This document shows, piece after piece, positions 24,536 to 35,621 of a stretch of 64,000 nucleotides of DNA. Below the pieces are notes generated by a model. The model made no database searches. It saw only the letters and a program-made list of their open reading frames with translations, and was not told the origin of the DNA. Positions within the stretch are counted from its first letter, which is position 1. Each line of letters begins with the position of its first letter. The stretch spans positions 4,154,001-4,218,000 of the forward strand of contig CAUJLY010000006.1 of the NCBI GenBank assembly GCA_963281155.1. Direction: 5' to 3'. The translations under genes were made by a program, and so were the position numbers. Source of the DNA: Rhabditophanes sp. KR3021 (taxonomy: Eukaryota; Nematoda; Chromadorea; Rhabditida; Alloionematidae).

Positions 24536-26179
24536 CTATTTTGCAAATAAAAAATTACCCAAAAAAATACTAATATCAAACTTCCTTTAGTATACTTTCT
24601 AAATAATTATCTACACATGTTTGTTCTTTATCATTGTATATAAATTTGAGTTCATTAATGTAAATACATATTATTCCAACAAGCATGGAACAGAATCCTG
24701 TTGAAAATGCATTTTAAGTTTTAAAATTGTTACAATATGATTGGACGTTTTATTTTTCTATTAAAAGTGTCATTCGTCAACTATGAATGGAATCAGAAAG
24801 TTGTTGATTGATTAGTAAATATCAAATTACCAAAATTACTCTTCAAATTCTAACTTAGATGATAATCAGTTCCAAATTTAAATATTGCATACTACAAAAT
24901 AGCAAAAAGGATTGTTCTTTGCATGATTTTTAAAATACAAATAGTACAAATGTTAAAAAATAAACAATCTATCACTCACTATTAGATTAATCTCATTACT
25001 AGTGATAATATCAATCTTTTTGTGGAAAAATAATCAACGACATGAATTTTGGATTAACCTATTATTATATCAGCCAACGACAAATAATGTAAGTTCTTTT
25101 GTATTAAACATATACTCGTACCACAATATTTTTATTTTATATTTAAATATATTTTATTTTGAAAAGGAAGTTAATTATTACTTTCAAAATATATTCAATG
25201 GCCTCAAAAGCATAAATACTCTGCCTTCTGCATATCAAAAGAGGGAAGAACATTATTGTAACAATAAATTTACTTTTTCAAAAAAGAAAATATTTATTTA
25301 TTCTCCATTCATAAAAAGAACAAATTTATTTTTCTGTTTTGCCTTAAGGTTCTTGACACTTTTAGCTAGAGATTTTCCAACGCACTAATATCCTAAACAG
25401 TAGTATATTGTGTCTCTTTTGTTATATGTAGGATGTATGCTCAAATCAAATATCATCGTAATGTGTAATCGTTTGTTGAAAATTGTCTATATTACATTTT
25501 GAAAATTAATAATTTGATTCTAATCAAATTTAAACTCATATCACCCGTTATGTCAAAACAAAATTATACGCGGCGCGGCAATAACAACTTTTGATAGTGT
25601 CGTCTTCTATAATTGAAAGAACTTTATATTTCATATTGTTAGTAATGTCTTTTAAGTAAGTCATTAATACGCATATCACATCACCAGAAAATGTTTAGAC
25701 TAATCTTTTTTGTCGCATCCACTTGTATCATTTATGCAGTCAATGAAATCGTTGATTTCTTTTTAGTTGCAAAAGCATAAAGTCCGAAATTCATATCACG
25801 TGAACATTGTCTTGTTACAACTTACTCATCTATGTTTTAGTTATTTAAGATTTTATTCGACAAAAGCGTTTTCCCTATTTCTTTTTAAAATAGTTATATT
25901 ATTATGGTTTGTATCGACAAAAACACAGATGATATTTTATCCGCTCTTTTTGTTTACTCCTTCTTAACGTATTCAATCATATGATATTGCTTTGAATACA
26001 TTAATTTTATCCATATGTATTTATAGATACACACATACTCATTCAACATATAATCAATTTACTTTTTTATTATAGAACTGAAATAAAGGTTAAAATATCA
26101 AGACGACATTACTGATTCGTTAGGCTCAACAAACCTTAATATTTGCAAAATTTTAATTGTTTATTGCCACTGACTTAAG
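24536..26179. other. Intergenic, AT-rich
   Basis: Contains only the AATAAA of the upstream receptor (24546-24551) and short AT-rich frames. The 129-codon frame at 25002-25388 has a composition expected of random AT-rich DNA (Asn, Lys, Ile, Phe, Tyr) and no homology that I recognise. Confidence 0.5.
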
Positions 26180-27448
26180 ATGGGACGCTTGTTTTTGGAA
26201 CACCATAATGGGAGAAAAATAATAAGTTGCATAAGATGTGGAACTTATATCTCTTCAACTGATCAAATTATGTCAACTCAGTTCACAGGCAAGTTTAAGA
26301 AACTATTAGTTGGGAACGAGCATAAATCATAAAAATATATAAAAACCATAACTTTGCGATGTTTATACACTCGGTCGTCCAAGTCACTACTAATACCTGC
26401 GTGAATACATGACTGACAAAGTCTTCATAAGAAAGGTTCCTATATACTTTAAAATCAGGCCCATATGCCGACGAGCAGTATCTGTGCGGCAACATAGTTA
26501 AAAGTTTACAGTTTTTTAGGCTTTTGAAGTCACATATAGCATCTTTTTGGCTTAACATTGATTCAGAGTAATCAGATCGAAGAATTCCTAACTTGCAGTA
26601 CTTTGAAAAAATGCATCATGTAGACCAACTGCGGTTTCATTGTATACTCCCGTTTCTTATCCACCATCAAAGTGTCCAGAAACTCATGATGTTGTTCAAT
26701 AACCAGATTATACATCTGTACTGTTGTTAGAGGCTTTATTACTCCAGCATTAGACAATTGTGATGTTCGTTGACTGGGCATAATCTCTTTGCTTAGATAT
26801 TTGAATATCATTGAATTAATTTGTTGAAACTACCTTCTATTACATCTTGATTAGTTGATGTGTCTCTTCATAGACTACGAGATTCTTCAACATTTAAAAT
26901 CTTCCTTGGACCTTCGTTTGAACGTTCTCTTTTACGCTTATTTTTCAAGAAAACAAATCAAATGACATTAAACATACTGCAAAAAGCGACTCTCTTTCCG
27001 ATTATTTTTCAAAACATTTAGACTAATTTTTAAAACGTGTAATTTAGAACTATATAAAACACAGGTTTCACATTAAATATAAAAATCAGTAAATATTAAC
27101 TTCATGAAGGTACTTTATTTACCAATTAATTTAGGCTCAACGGGAGAAGCAGCTCTTTTCAAAAAAGCTTACAATTACAAAGAAGGTGAAGTAGAACTAA
27201 GAGAAATGACTTCTGGGAAACATTATGTTCGTGATGTCAAATGTAAAAAATGTAATCATAAACTTGGATGGATGTATGAATTTGCGGTAGATCCTAAATT
27301 TGATTATAAAGAAGCTAGAGTTATTCTTGAAAATAATTTGACATCACGATCACAGGGCATTCAGGATCCTCATATACAAGAATCTAGCTGGAATAGAAGA
27401 AGTAGATCACACAGATCGAATGAATCATTAGATTCGTCAAATTGTTGA
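26180..27448 (+). CDS. ypel5: YPEL5-like Yippee zinc-binding protein
   Basis: Exon 1 (26180-26288) and exon 2 (27135-27448) encode 140 residues. The donor is ACAG|GCAAGT, a GC-AG intron of 846 bp ending in AATTTAG; the split Gly codon (G|GC) fits the family sequence FTGSTGEAALF. The Yippee fold is complete, with zinc pairs CIRC (residues 17-20) and CKKC in VRDVKCKKCNHKLGWMYEFA. HYVRDV..C..C..KLGW.YEFA is the YPEL5 type rather than YPEL1-4. YPEL5 belongs to the muskelin/RanBP9/CTLH E3 ligase environment in other animals; the role in nematodes is inferred. A Ser/Arg/Asn-rich tail of about 35 residues is extra. AATAAA at 27568-27573 marks the 3' end. The intron carries an antisense relic (see 26295-26939). 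Confidence 0.92.
26295..26939 (-). pseudogene. Nuclear hormone receptor-like relic inside the YPEL5-like intron (antisense)
   Basis: Read on the minus strand, a basic hinge-like KRKRERSNEGPRKIL (from about 26939) runs into an in-frame stop. It is followed by two frames at 26811-26572 and 26558-26295. The latter contains YRNLSYEDFVSHVFTQ then VTWTTECINIAKLW, which resembles the region of a nematode NHR ligand-binding domain where a Trp and helix 5 follow an acidic helix. The two frames can be joined in phase by an intron from a GC donor in AAAGTACT|GCAAGT to the AG before CCAAAA. No Cys4 zinc-finger DNA-binding domain is present. The family call is weak and rests on pattern only. Confidence 0.35.
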
Positions 27449-28050
27449 AAGTCGATTGGATGTGATTTGTACAATTTGTCTACAACTTCCACCGATTCTT
27501 TTATAACTATTTCATTTTAATTAAATGTATAAAACTCTTCGCAATTGTAAATAATAAGAATATTATAAATAAAGACTCTTGATTTTGCTCTTTACAAATT
27601 AAAATAATACAAAAAAATATATAATCATCTTTTATTTTCGGTATCGGAATTACACAAGATATATGCTTTGGTGTCATGAAAGCCAAATACATATAGAATA
27701 TAAAGAATTTTGTGTGTTGTTAAAATTCATGCCAAGGTATGAAGCATATGTAGAGTAATAAAGAGGCCCGAGATTGTCTGAAACGACACAATGGTACACT
27801 CTATTTTGACTTAAAAATATAGTTAAAATTATTAAAAACTCAATAATAAATGATTGACAGTGAAGTTGCGCAATCGTTGTGTTGAACTTTTGTTTATTGG
27901 AAAATTTGCAGCAATTATGTATATATTTTTGGAGATAATTATACATAAATAAATTTGTTAATAATGCTTCTGCTTGGTTATCATCACGTTATATATTCAT
28001 TTGTTAACATATTTTGGAGGCTATTAAGGTTTCAGCTGGGATTCCTTTAA
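27449..28050. other. Convergent 3' spacer
   Basis: Holds the 3' ends of the Yippee gene (AATAAA at 27568-27573) and of the KCC gene. Two hydrophobic minus-strand frames here look like AT-rich chance frames. Confidence 0.45.
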
Positions 28051-31000
28051 TTAAGAGCTAGTAGTGATTACTTCTTGACCGGTTCCTCTAACGAATAATA
28101 CTCTTGGAATTTTGTCAGACAAAACTTCCATGTAATGGATGTAGTCATTAAGACCTTCTTTGTTGACTGGAGGTCTAGGTAAGTTTAATAAAATAAGAGA
28201 TGAATCTCCAGATTTTTCTTGAATTAATTCGTTCAAACGAACAGCTGTGTGCATCTTGTGGACTTTCTTTCTGTCCAAAGCTCTTAGTTTGATTGCTTTC
28301 TCCAAATCTTCGTCAATTGCAAGCGTTGCAGTTTTTTTGGGTCTACAAATAATGTCTACATAAAATATTAGAAAACTGAACTTACTTATTACTCTTATCA
28401 GATTTCTTGCTTAAACTTTCAGGACTGTCGTCAATATTAATAGCAATGGTGGAGTCAGTAGTGTCAGCATTATCAGACGAATCGTTAGCCTCATCCATTA
28501 CTTCAAGCTCTGATTGAGCTTTATGCACAGATGATTTGGTTGGAAGTGGGGCTACTGGCAATAATGCTGCTGGGGCTCCATTCAGTTTTTGCTGATGCAT
28601 GTCCTTCTTAAATTTAGTTCTTTCTTCCATTAGTAATGTTCTTTCAAAGGCATGTTTTGAAATTTCAGGATCGCTAAGTTCAACAACGCAAACATCCGCT
28701 TGGATACGTAATTGATAAACATAATCTTGGAGGTCTTTCATTAACTTAGTATTATTGTCATCCTTTTGGGCTACAGCAATAACTCTTTGCTTGCAATGTC
28801 TCCAAACCTTGTGTTGAGTCATCAAGTAAGCCAACAAAATGCACAAACCTCCATCTTGAACGATCCAGTAGACGTCAATATAGCCACTCATTTTTGAAGC
28901 AGTTGGGAAGTCGGTGATATCTTTAGCTACAATCAAAGACATATTCATGGCAGCTCCGATGTGAATTTTATCTGTGAAAGTCAAGTATTCAGTATCTTCG
29001 GTTCTTTCGGTTTCTTCACGTCTCATGGGCCAACTCAACAACAATGTATTTGGTCTCAAACCACCAATACCAACGCTTTGAATCAAGGTCGACAAACTTC
29101 CACAAATTTGGTTGTCTCCATACAACAAGGTCTTGGCAAACCCACGTAAATGTAGGGAAGTCATGTCAAATTCCATTCTTCCTCTGACTTTGTTGGCATG
29201 TTCGCGATCTTCTTCAGACGTTGGATCACCGCGTATAAATGAGGTAACAATAGTTAGCCCTTTTCCTGCTTTCAATTGAGAGGCTAAGTGGAGGAGATTA
29301 AGATATCTGATATCAACTAGTTCCTTGCACCATGGCATTGAATGTAAGACCAGAAGTTGTGGTCTCCAATTCTTTGGATGAGGTGCTTTGTCTTCAATTT
29401 TCATTAAACTGTATTGAGCGGTACTGAGAGCTAATCCACGGATACCATCTCCCCATTCTTTCTTGGCACCTTTCCATTCGACGTACTTGTAAATAACCAA
29501 GCACAAAGCAATTGATACCAAGGCATAATCCCAATGAGTTGAAAACATGATAAAGAAACAAAGTCCGGCGCCTAGAAGGGCCAATGTCCAGTGATAATAT
29601 TGGAAGCGAGGTCTCCAATTCGGTGCTCCAAGAAGCGAATGAAGGGCACAGATCAGATTAACAAAAGCATAACACATCAAGAAGAAGAAGTCGACGACGG
29701 CGGCAATTGTGTCCATACCACCCATCAAAATGGCTAATTCAGCAATAATTGTAGTGATGATAAGTCCATAAAAAGGCTCGTTGTTTCTTGTTGTCTTGGC
29801 AAAAACATTCAAAACGGGGATAACATCATCCTTGGCGATTCCCTGCAATAATCTGGGTGCTGAACACAAACATTGAAGGGCAGCTCCAAATGTTGACAAA
29901 AATGATCCAATTAACAAGATCCAATCGGAGGGCCAAGCAAGCGAAGCTACTACCATTCCGCCATTAAGCGACAACCCAAATTTATCTCTTAATACAGCAC
30001 CATCCACGGCAGCTCCAAAACAAAGTGCCAAAGTAAAGTAAATGAATGAAGTGGTGAGTTGAGCAGCAATAGTTCCCCCTGGGATAGATGTATTTGGATT
30101 CTTCAAGTCACCAGACATATTAGCTCCCGTTAAAATTCCAGTGACAGCGGGGAAGTAAATCGCCAGCAGGACAAAGAAAGTTGTTTTAACATCTTGGAAA
30201 ATTTCTTTTTCAGTTTGGGCTGGTTTTCCGTATAAATATTCGTTTTGCTTTGGATAAGATGGCACCAAATTTTTAACGAATAATTCTGTGCTGAAGCCAG
30301 GAAAACCATTAACACACTGAAGAAGAGCAGGATCCCAAAGACATGTTCCGTTTGAGCAGAGAGCATCGATGATCATGGTGTTGTTCGGTGTACAATATTC
30401 ACACACTCTGTCAATACCAACTCCTGGTGGCAGATAAAACTTAGATTGAAGCAAGTGATCATCCAATTTGCAAATGAATTGGCCAGAGTCAGGATACATA
30501 GTTTTTTCGATTCCACCAGCATAGCAGGCAATAATTGAAATTATGACTGTTACGAGCGAGACTGGGGCAAGAAGTTGGACGAATTTGACTCCTAAAGCCA
30601 CAATGCAGAATTCAAGAATAAGTAAGATTGTACCGTAAAATCTCAAATTATGGGACATCATTCCGAACATTCCTGTGTCTGTTTGAACTTCGATGCCACC
30701 AATTGTCAAGCTAGGAGCAATGTATAGTAGCAATATTTCAACCCCTCCGACAAGATACATGGATGTTGCAACTGTATTTGCGAGATAGAATAATATTCCA
30801 ATTGCCGATCCGAATTCTGGTCCCAAATTTCTAGATATCATAAAGTACGCTCCTCCAGATTCGACCACTCCATTCGTGGCAACAGCTGATACACTAATAC
30901 ATGTCAAGAATGTCTAAAAAACGTTAAAAAGAGTCTCCCTATAAATCAACTTACACAGAAGCAACATAGAGATAGCATCAAGAAAGTTTGTCCGATTCCA

Positions 31001-34000
31001 GCAACACCAACACACCACCCCAATCTAATAAACATCGTAACTCCAAGAATATGTTGGATTGTTGGCAAGTAAACTCCTAACAAAACGCCGAGATCTGCTT
31101 TCTTAGCTTGTTTCTTGGAATGAGCTCTTTCAGAAGGTCCGGGGGTCGTGTAAGCTCTAAAGAAGGCACTCAAAAAAGTGGCATTTTGATCTTCATAAAG
31201 TGCCAAATTGTGGTCGTTATTTGGTCCAGAAACAGTATTATTTCTTCGTAAAGAACCCCATGAAAAAATATTTTTACCGGCATCATCTAAAATAAATAAT
31301 TAATACAGTGCGCTAAAAGGTTTCTATTTTTAAGGACAAATATTATTTGTTATTACAGCATTAAAATGTTAGTAGTAAGCATTACGTTGACTTTTAGGCG
31401 TTTTCGGCGACAAGAGTGGAAATTGAGATTCTAGAAGCGAGCAATTTGGTGTTAATGGTGCATCTGTAGATCGAATTTCACTGATATCATATTCACTCCT
31501 CGACAAATTTTGCACCATAAACTTTTTCTCTCTTCTTTTAGTGGTTGGAGGGATAAACATGGAGGCACTGCTCAACTTAGAATTAACGGGGGAACCCAAC
31601 TCTACGCTTATAGCATCAGGCTTTTTTGGTGTTTCTGCAATATCCTTATTTCTTGCATCTTGCATTCTTTTAAACTCTATTTGATTGATATAGCTTTTTG
31701 GTGTTAGTCGTTAGTTAAAAATATTGTAGCAAAAAGCTGTAAATATATTGAATTATAAAAAGTATCTGAACTGATTGAGTTATAAAAAGTATCTAAACTG
31801 ATTGGTAAGCGTTATTATAATTAGTATGACATTTAAAAAATGATGCAACAGTTGAACACAAACATATAACAGCTTATTCCAACTAAGTGTTGTGAGTACT
31901 AATTGATAGCTAAAGCGATGACATGACCTTTAATGTACAAAAAATACTCTTACATCTAAAAAAAGCAACAAAAGTAATCATTTAGACGAACACTTTTCTG
32001 AACAAATGTACAGGAAAATAAATGTGGTGTCAACTTAATTTAACACAAATATTATCTGGTATCGTTAGTTAGGATAACGAAAACTTTTCCTCAAGAACAT
32101 ACGCATATATAAAATGCTAAAAAATGTAAAAGTTAAGAGGCCTAATTAAAAATAATACTGGTTGAGGAAAGACATCGACTTAAATATGATTACACATATA
32201 ATCGTTTAATAAAAATAACAATCTATCTTAAGTATAATTGAAACTTGGTTGCTCATTTATAAATAGAACATTGTATGCTATCAACATTCTCTTATACTTA
32301 TTTTTTGTATTTGGACATAATAGCGGGAAAATAGTGAGTAAGATATTTTGCGGGCTAATGCTTAGACCTTGGTAGGGGATATTAAAAAACGAATAGTAAA
32401 AATGAACGGGCAGTTGCACTTGCCTGTGTTAGTTATTGGATCAAATCTATACCACAAAAAGTGCTCAATCCCAAGTAGTGGAAAAATAGTACTTACAAAT
32501 AAGGAAAGTGAGTATTGGTTTTGGATCTTTTCATCCAATTAATATATTAATTAGAGCATAAAATTAATCGAATTATCCTCAAAGTATTTCTTTTATTTCT
32601 TTTAACAAGCCTTGAGTAAGGAGGTAGTAATAGAAAGGTGTATATGATATATCTAACTTATTAAAAAGATACACTTCAAAGTATTCTGTTTGTACCAACG
32701 TCAGAATATATAGTAAAAGACACGACCAATTTATGGATCTATCTATATTTATTTAAATATACTAGTAATAGTTGATTGCTTTAAAGCGTTATAGTGAGGG
32801 CGGAAGCAACAAAATCATGTCAAGATTACCTCCTTGGCAGATGGTCATTATAAATATGGTACTATTAAAAACAACAAAGCAACAAAACGATGTTGCGTGC
32901 AATTTGATGTTACTAATAGACATATGTGAGTTAAAAAACTTGTCAGATAAAATTGAGAAAGATGACGTTATTTCCTTTGAAATGATAATATTAAGTGCGA
33001 AGTTAATATCTCAACTTATTAATAATTGGAGGTATTAAAGTTATATTTAGAATATAATTTGTAACCAAAAAGTTTTATTGAAAGATGTGATGATTTCCTT
33101 GACACATTAAAACAAAAATGTGCATGATTGTAAAGAATTTGGTAAAAACAAAAGCTGGGAATACTACTTAAACAAACAATTAAAGTATGATCAGTATATT
33201 TATATTTTTGAGCACAGATAAAAGTGATATTGATATATAGTTTTCTATCAATAGTTGCAAAACTTTCCAATTAATGATAAGTTTCGGTTTCGTGATTAAA
33301 GATTAGTAGATTGTAAGTAAATACATTGATATAAATGTTAAGATGAATACTTGAGAATGTTGTTGTTTTAAATAAGCAAACAAACGTACCTTCTGAATCT
33401 GCCATTGAGGCGACGGTATCTTTGCGATTAAGGCCGGCTTCGGTATTGCCCGGATTGATAGCATTACCTTTTCCCATAATACTTCCTCGTTTTTCTCCTG
33501 CTCCTGATTTGTTAAAAAGTTTTCCAAATATGCTTTGTCTACAAATTGGAAATGTAAAGAGTATTAGCGGGAGTTGATTTAATTTTTATAAAATTGACTT
33601 TAAAATGATAGATCAAAAAGAAGCCCCATTTAGCAAGCATGCACAAATTAATATTTATTATTAAACCAAAAAAAGTATTGTTTGGTTTTAATTTGATAAC
33701 AAGACAATTTTAAATCGACACAATTAAATATAGTTTGTACACAAACAACAAAAATTTAATTGCTTATATGGAGTATGAAAAAATAATGAAGTCGGCAAGA
33801 ATTTTTTATATGTTATAGATTGAACGGGAAAAGATTATTGCATTAAAAGTAGTTACAAAAGTTGTGAATGATAATTTTGTTGGTTTTATAAATTTATAAA
33901 TTCTGTAATCGTATACGTACTTAATTTATTATGTACTGATTTTTGTAATACCTATAGAAACAAAAAATGTGTTACCCAACTATAACATTGATATTTTTGT

Positions 34001-34871
34001 AGATGGAAATGTTAGGGTTAATTGGGTAGAGATACTAATAATGTATGGATATAAATATCTGAAATATTGGTGTAAATAAATTGCGCAACTTACTTAATCT
34101 TGAAGACGGAAGGAGATGGATATAATGATTAGGTATATTGTAATATGCAATGATTGTGTTTAAACATGCATCAGGTATATACTAATTAGTAAATCGAAAT
34201 GGAGATGATGATTAAAATTTTATCAGAACCCAAGCCCTCTCTCCCAAGAATAACAATCTCAAGCAAAATACCTTTGTTAGATTGATGATATAGGACGCCT
34301 ACTATCATAGCGAAGTTATCAAATGTATGGAATATAACTGTTTATGTATATTACTTCATCATCATAAATGCGCAACTTCATTAGTGTTTATGATTTTGGA
34401 AAGTTTAAGATATTTGATCTCTGCAATATAGAGTCAAGCTTACTAATAAAGTATCAACTTTCATTGAGACAGACAATGCGTCAACAAAATAAATATTATT
34501 AAATTAACTCAGTTAAATGAATCATATTTTTAATTACAAATTTCAACATCAAATGGAGAAGACATGGAAAGATAATGATTTATGTATATTAATGATACTC
34601 TTAATTTGATACGATTTGTTAACAAAAGGTAATTGTCTTCTCATTCATTTTCATTCAAATAATTCAAATTAAATATATTTTGGGAGATAATATTTTTGTG
34701 TCATAATAACTTAAATCAGTTTACATACCTTTTTTCCATTCTCGGTTGCTCAGATGGCTTTGAAGAAGGCATGTTGGTTGCTGCTGCAACAACGGCAGCC
34801 ATTCCAAAAGTTGCTGGTGGAGGTGCTCCTTCAACGGCACAAATACTCATACGTGGCTTTTTGTCGGCCAT
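28051..34871 (-). CDS. Potassium-chloride cotransporter (KCC, SLC12A4-7 family)
   Basis: Main form: 34871-34729, 33538-33390, 31286-30955, 30913-28386, 28342-28051; all phases agree, 1147 residues. It moves K+ and Cl- out of cells and, in neurons, sets the Cl- gradient for inhibitory GABA/glycine responses. The family is clear from VTMFIRLGWCVGVAGIGQ, AVATNGVVESGGAYFMISR, a Cys-rich extracellular loop after the fifth helix (KCC type), GANMSGDLKNPNTSIP, the cytoplasmic ALSTAQYSLMKIEDKAPHP and the C-terminal RVLFVRGTGQEVIT. Twelve helices fit. A second first exon, 31665-31386, starts with ATG and ends in the same phase (C|GTAATG), which would give a 1143-residue form with a different N-terminus. 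Introns 1 and 2 are long for this genome (1190 and 2103 bp). Confidence 0.93.
31386..31665 (-). CDS. Alternative first coding exon of the KCC gene
   Basis: An ATG at 31665 opens 93 codons plus one base before a CAAC|GTAATG donor at 31385. The leftover base exactly fits the acceptor phase of the common exon at 31286. The encoded N-terminus is polar and rich in Ser, Pro, Lys and Thr (for example LLESQFPLLSPKTPKS), as in the regulatory N-termini of cation-chloride cotransporters. It differs completely from the exon 1-2 N-terminus encoded at 34871 and 33538. The intron on its 3' side is 99 bp. A 27-bp tandem duplication lies 85 bp upstream. Splicing is inferred from signals and phase only. Confidence 0.65.
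31750..31803. repeat. 27-bp tandem duplication
   Basis: Copies 31750-31776 and 31777-31803 differ at two positions (A/G and G/A). Each contains TTATAAAAAG, so the repeat doubles a TATA-like element about 85-140 bp upstream (minus-strand sense) of the alternative KCC first exon. Confidence 0.8.
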
Positions 34872-35621
34872 TATTAACAAATATTAAGAATAGCAGTATT
34901 GGGAGTGTGTTGTAAAAGTTTAGGTTGTTGCGAAGCACTATCAAAATATGGTTTGAATGTGTAGGTATGAAACTGTAAATTATTATTATATAGAAAGTTT
35001 GGAGGTGTTAACCGTTACAAGATTTGCATTTCAATGTGGGGCTCAAGTTATTATCTTGCCGTCAACAAATATACAAAAAGTACTTTTAACACATAAGTTT
35101 TGTGTTCTATAGATTTTGATCTCTGAAATGGCTTAAATGACTTAGTCCAGGCTAATATCTACTATAATATGGAAAGTCTCGGAACTGTCCCCTTCCAATA
35201 AGCATAATTTATACATTTGTAATAATTATATTTTATTATTGCACATAAAGTCAGTTTATAAATCTACAGCATAAAAGTTTGGTGATAATAAAATTAACAA
35301 ACATAATTGTAATGTAAACTGTTTCGGAAGTTGTTGAATTATGAATAATAAAAAATGATACTGGACGGAATAAGTGAAAACAAAATAGTTATTTTTTATA
35401 TTATTTTAATTTTATAGATATAATAAAATGTATACAATATTCATTTACAGAGGTACTTAGAAAGCATACAAGATAATCAAAAGCCCGTAGTAAAAGTAAC
35501 ATCAAAGCAATCTGAAATAAATAATGTTCTTATAATTTGCACTGGTATAAATAAAAACAAAATTAGTTGTCTGTTTATTTAATAAAATATGATAACGATT
35601 CCTGAGCTTTCTATTTTTTGT
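34872..35621. other. Intergenic: KCC promoter region and 3' end of LDL receptor gene
   Basis: No exon recognised. On the minus strand an AATAAA (forward TTTATT, 35574-35579) lies 43 nt after the LDL-receptor stop codon. The rest is the upstream region of KCC exon 1. Confidence 0.5.

Noticed and set aside
25002..25388. 129-codon open frame on the plus strand
   Set aside because: Composition is what AT-rich random DNA gives (Asn, Lys, Ile, Tyr, Phe), with no splice partners or recognisable motif.
25691..25780. Signal-peptide-like 29-codon frame (MFRLIFFVASTCIIYAV...)
   Set aside because: Plausible start of a small secreted peptide, but only 29 codons and no convincing second exon.
27507..27946. 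Two hydrophobic minus-strand frames between Yippee and KCC
   Set aside because: Lie in the convergent 3' UTR zone; composition and lack of splice signals suggest chance frames.
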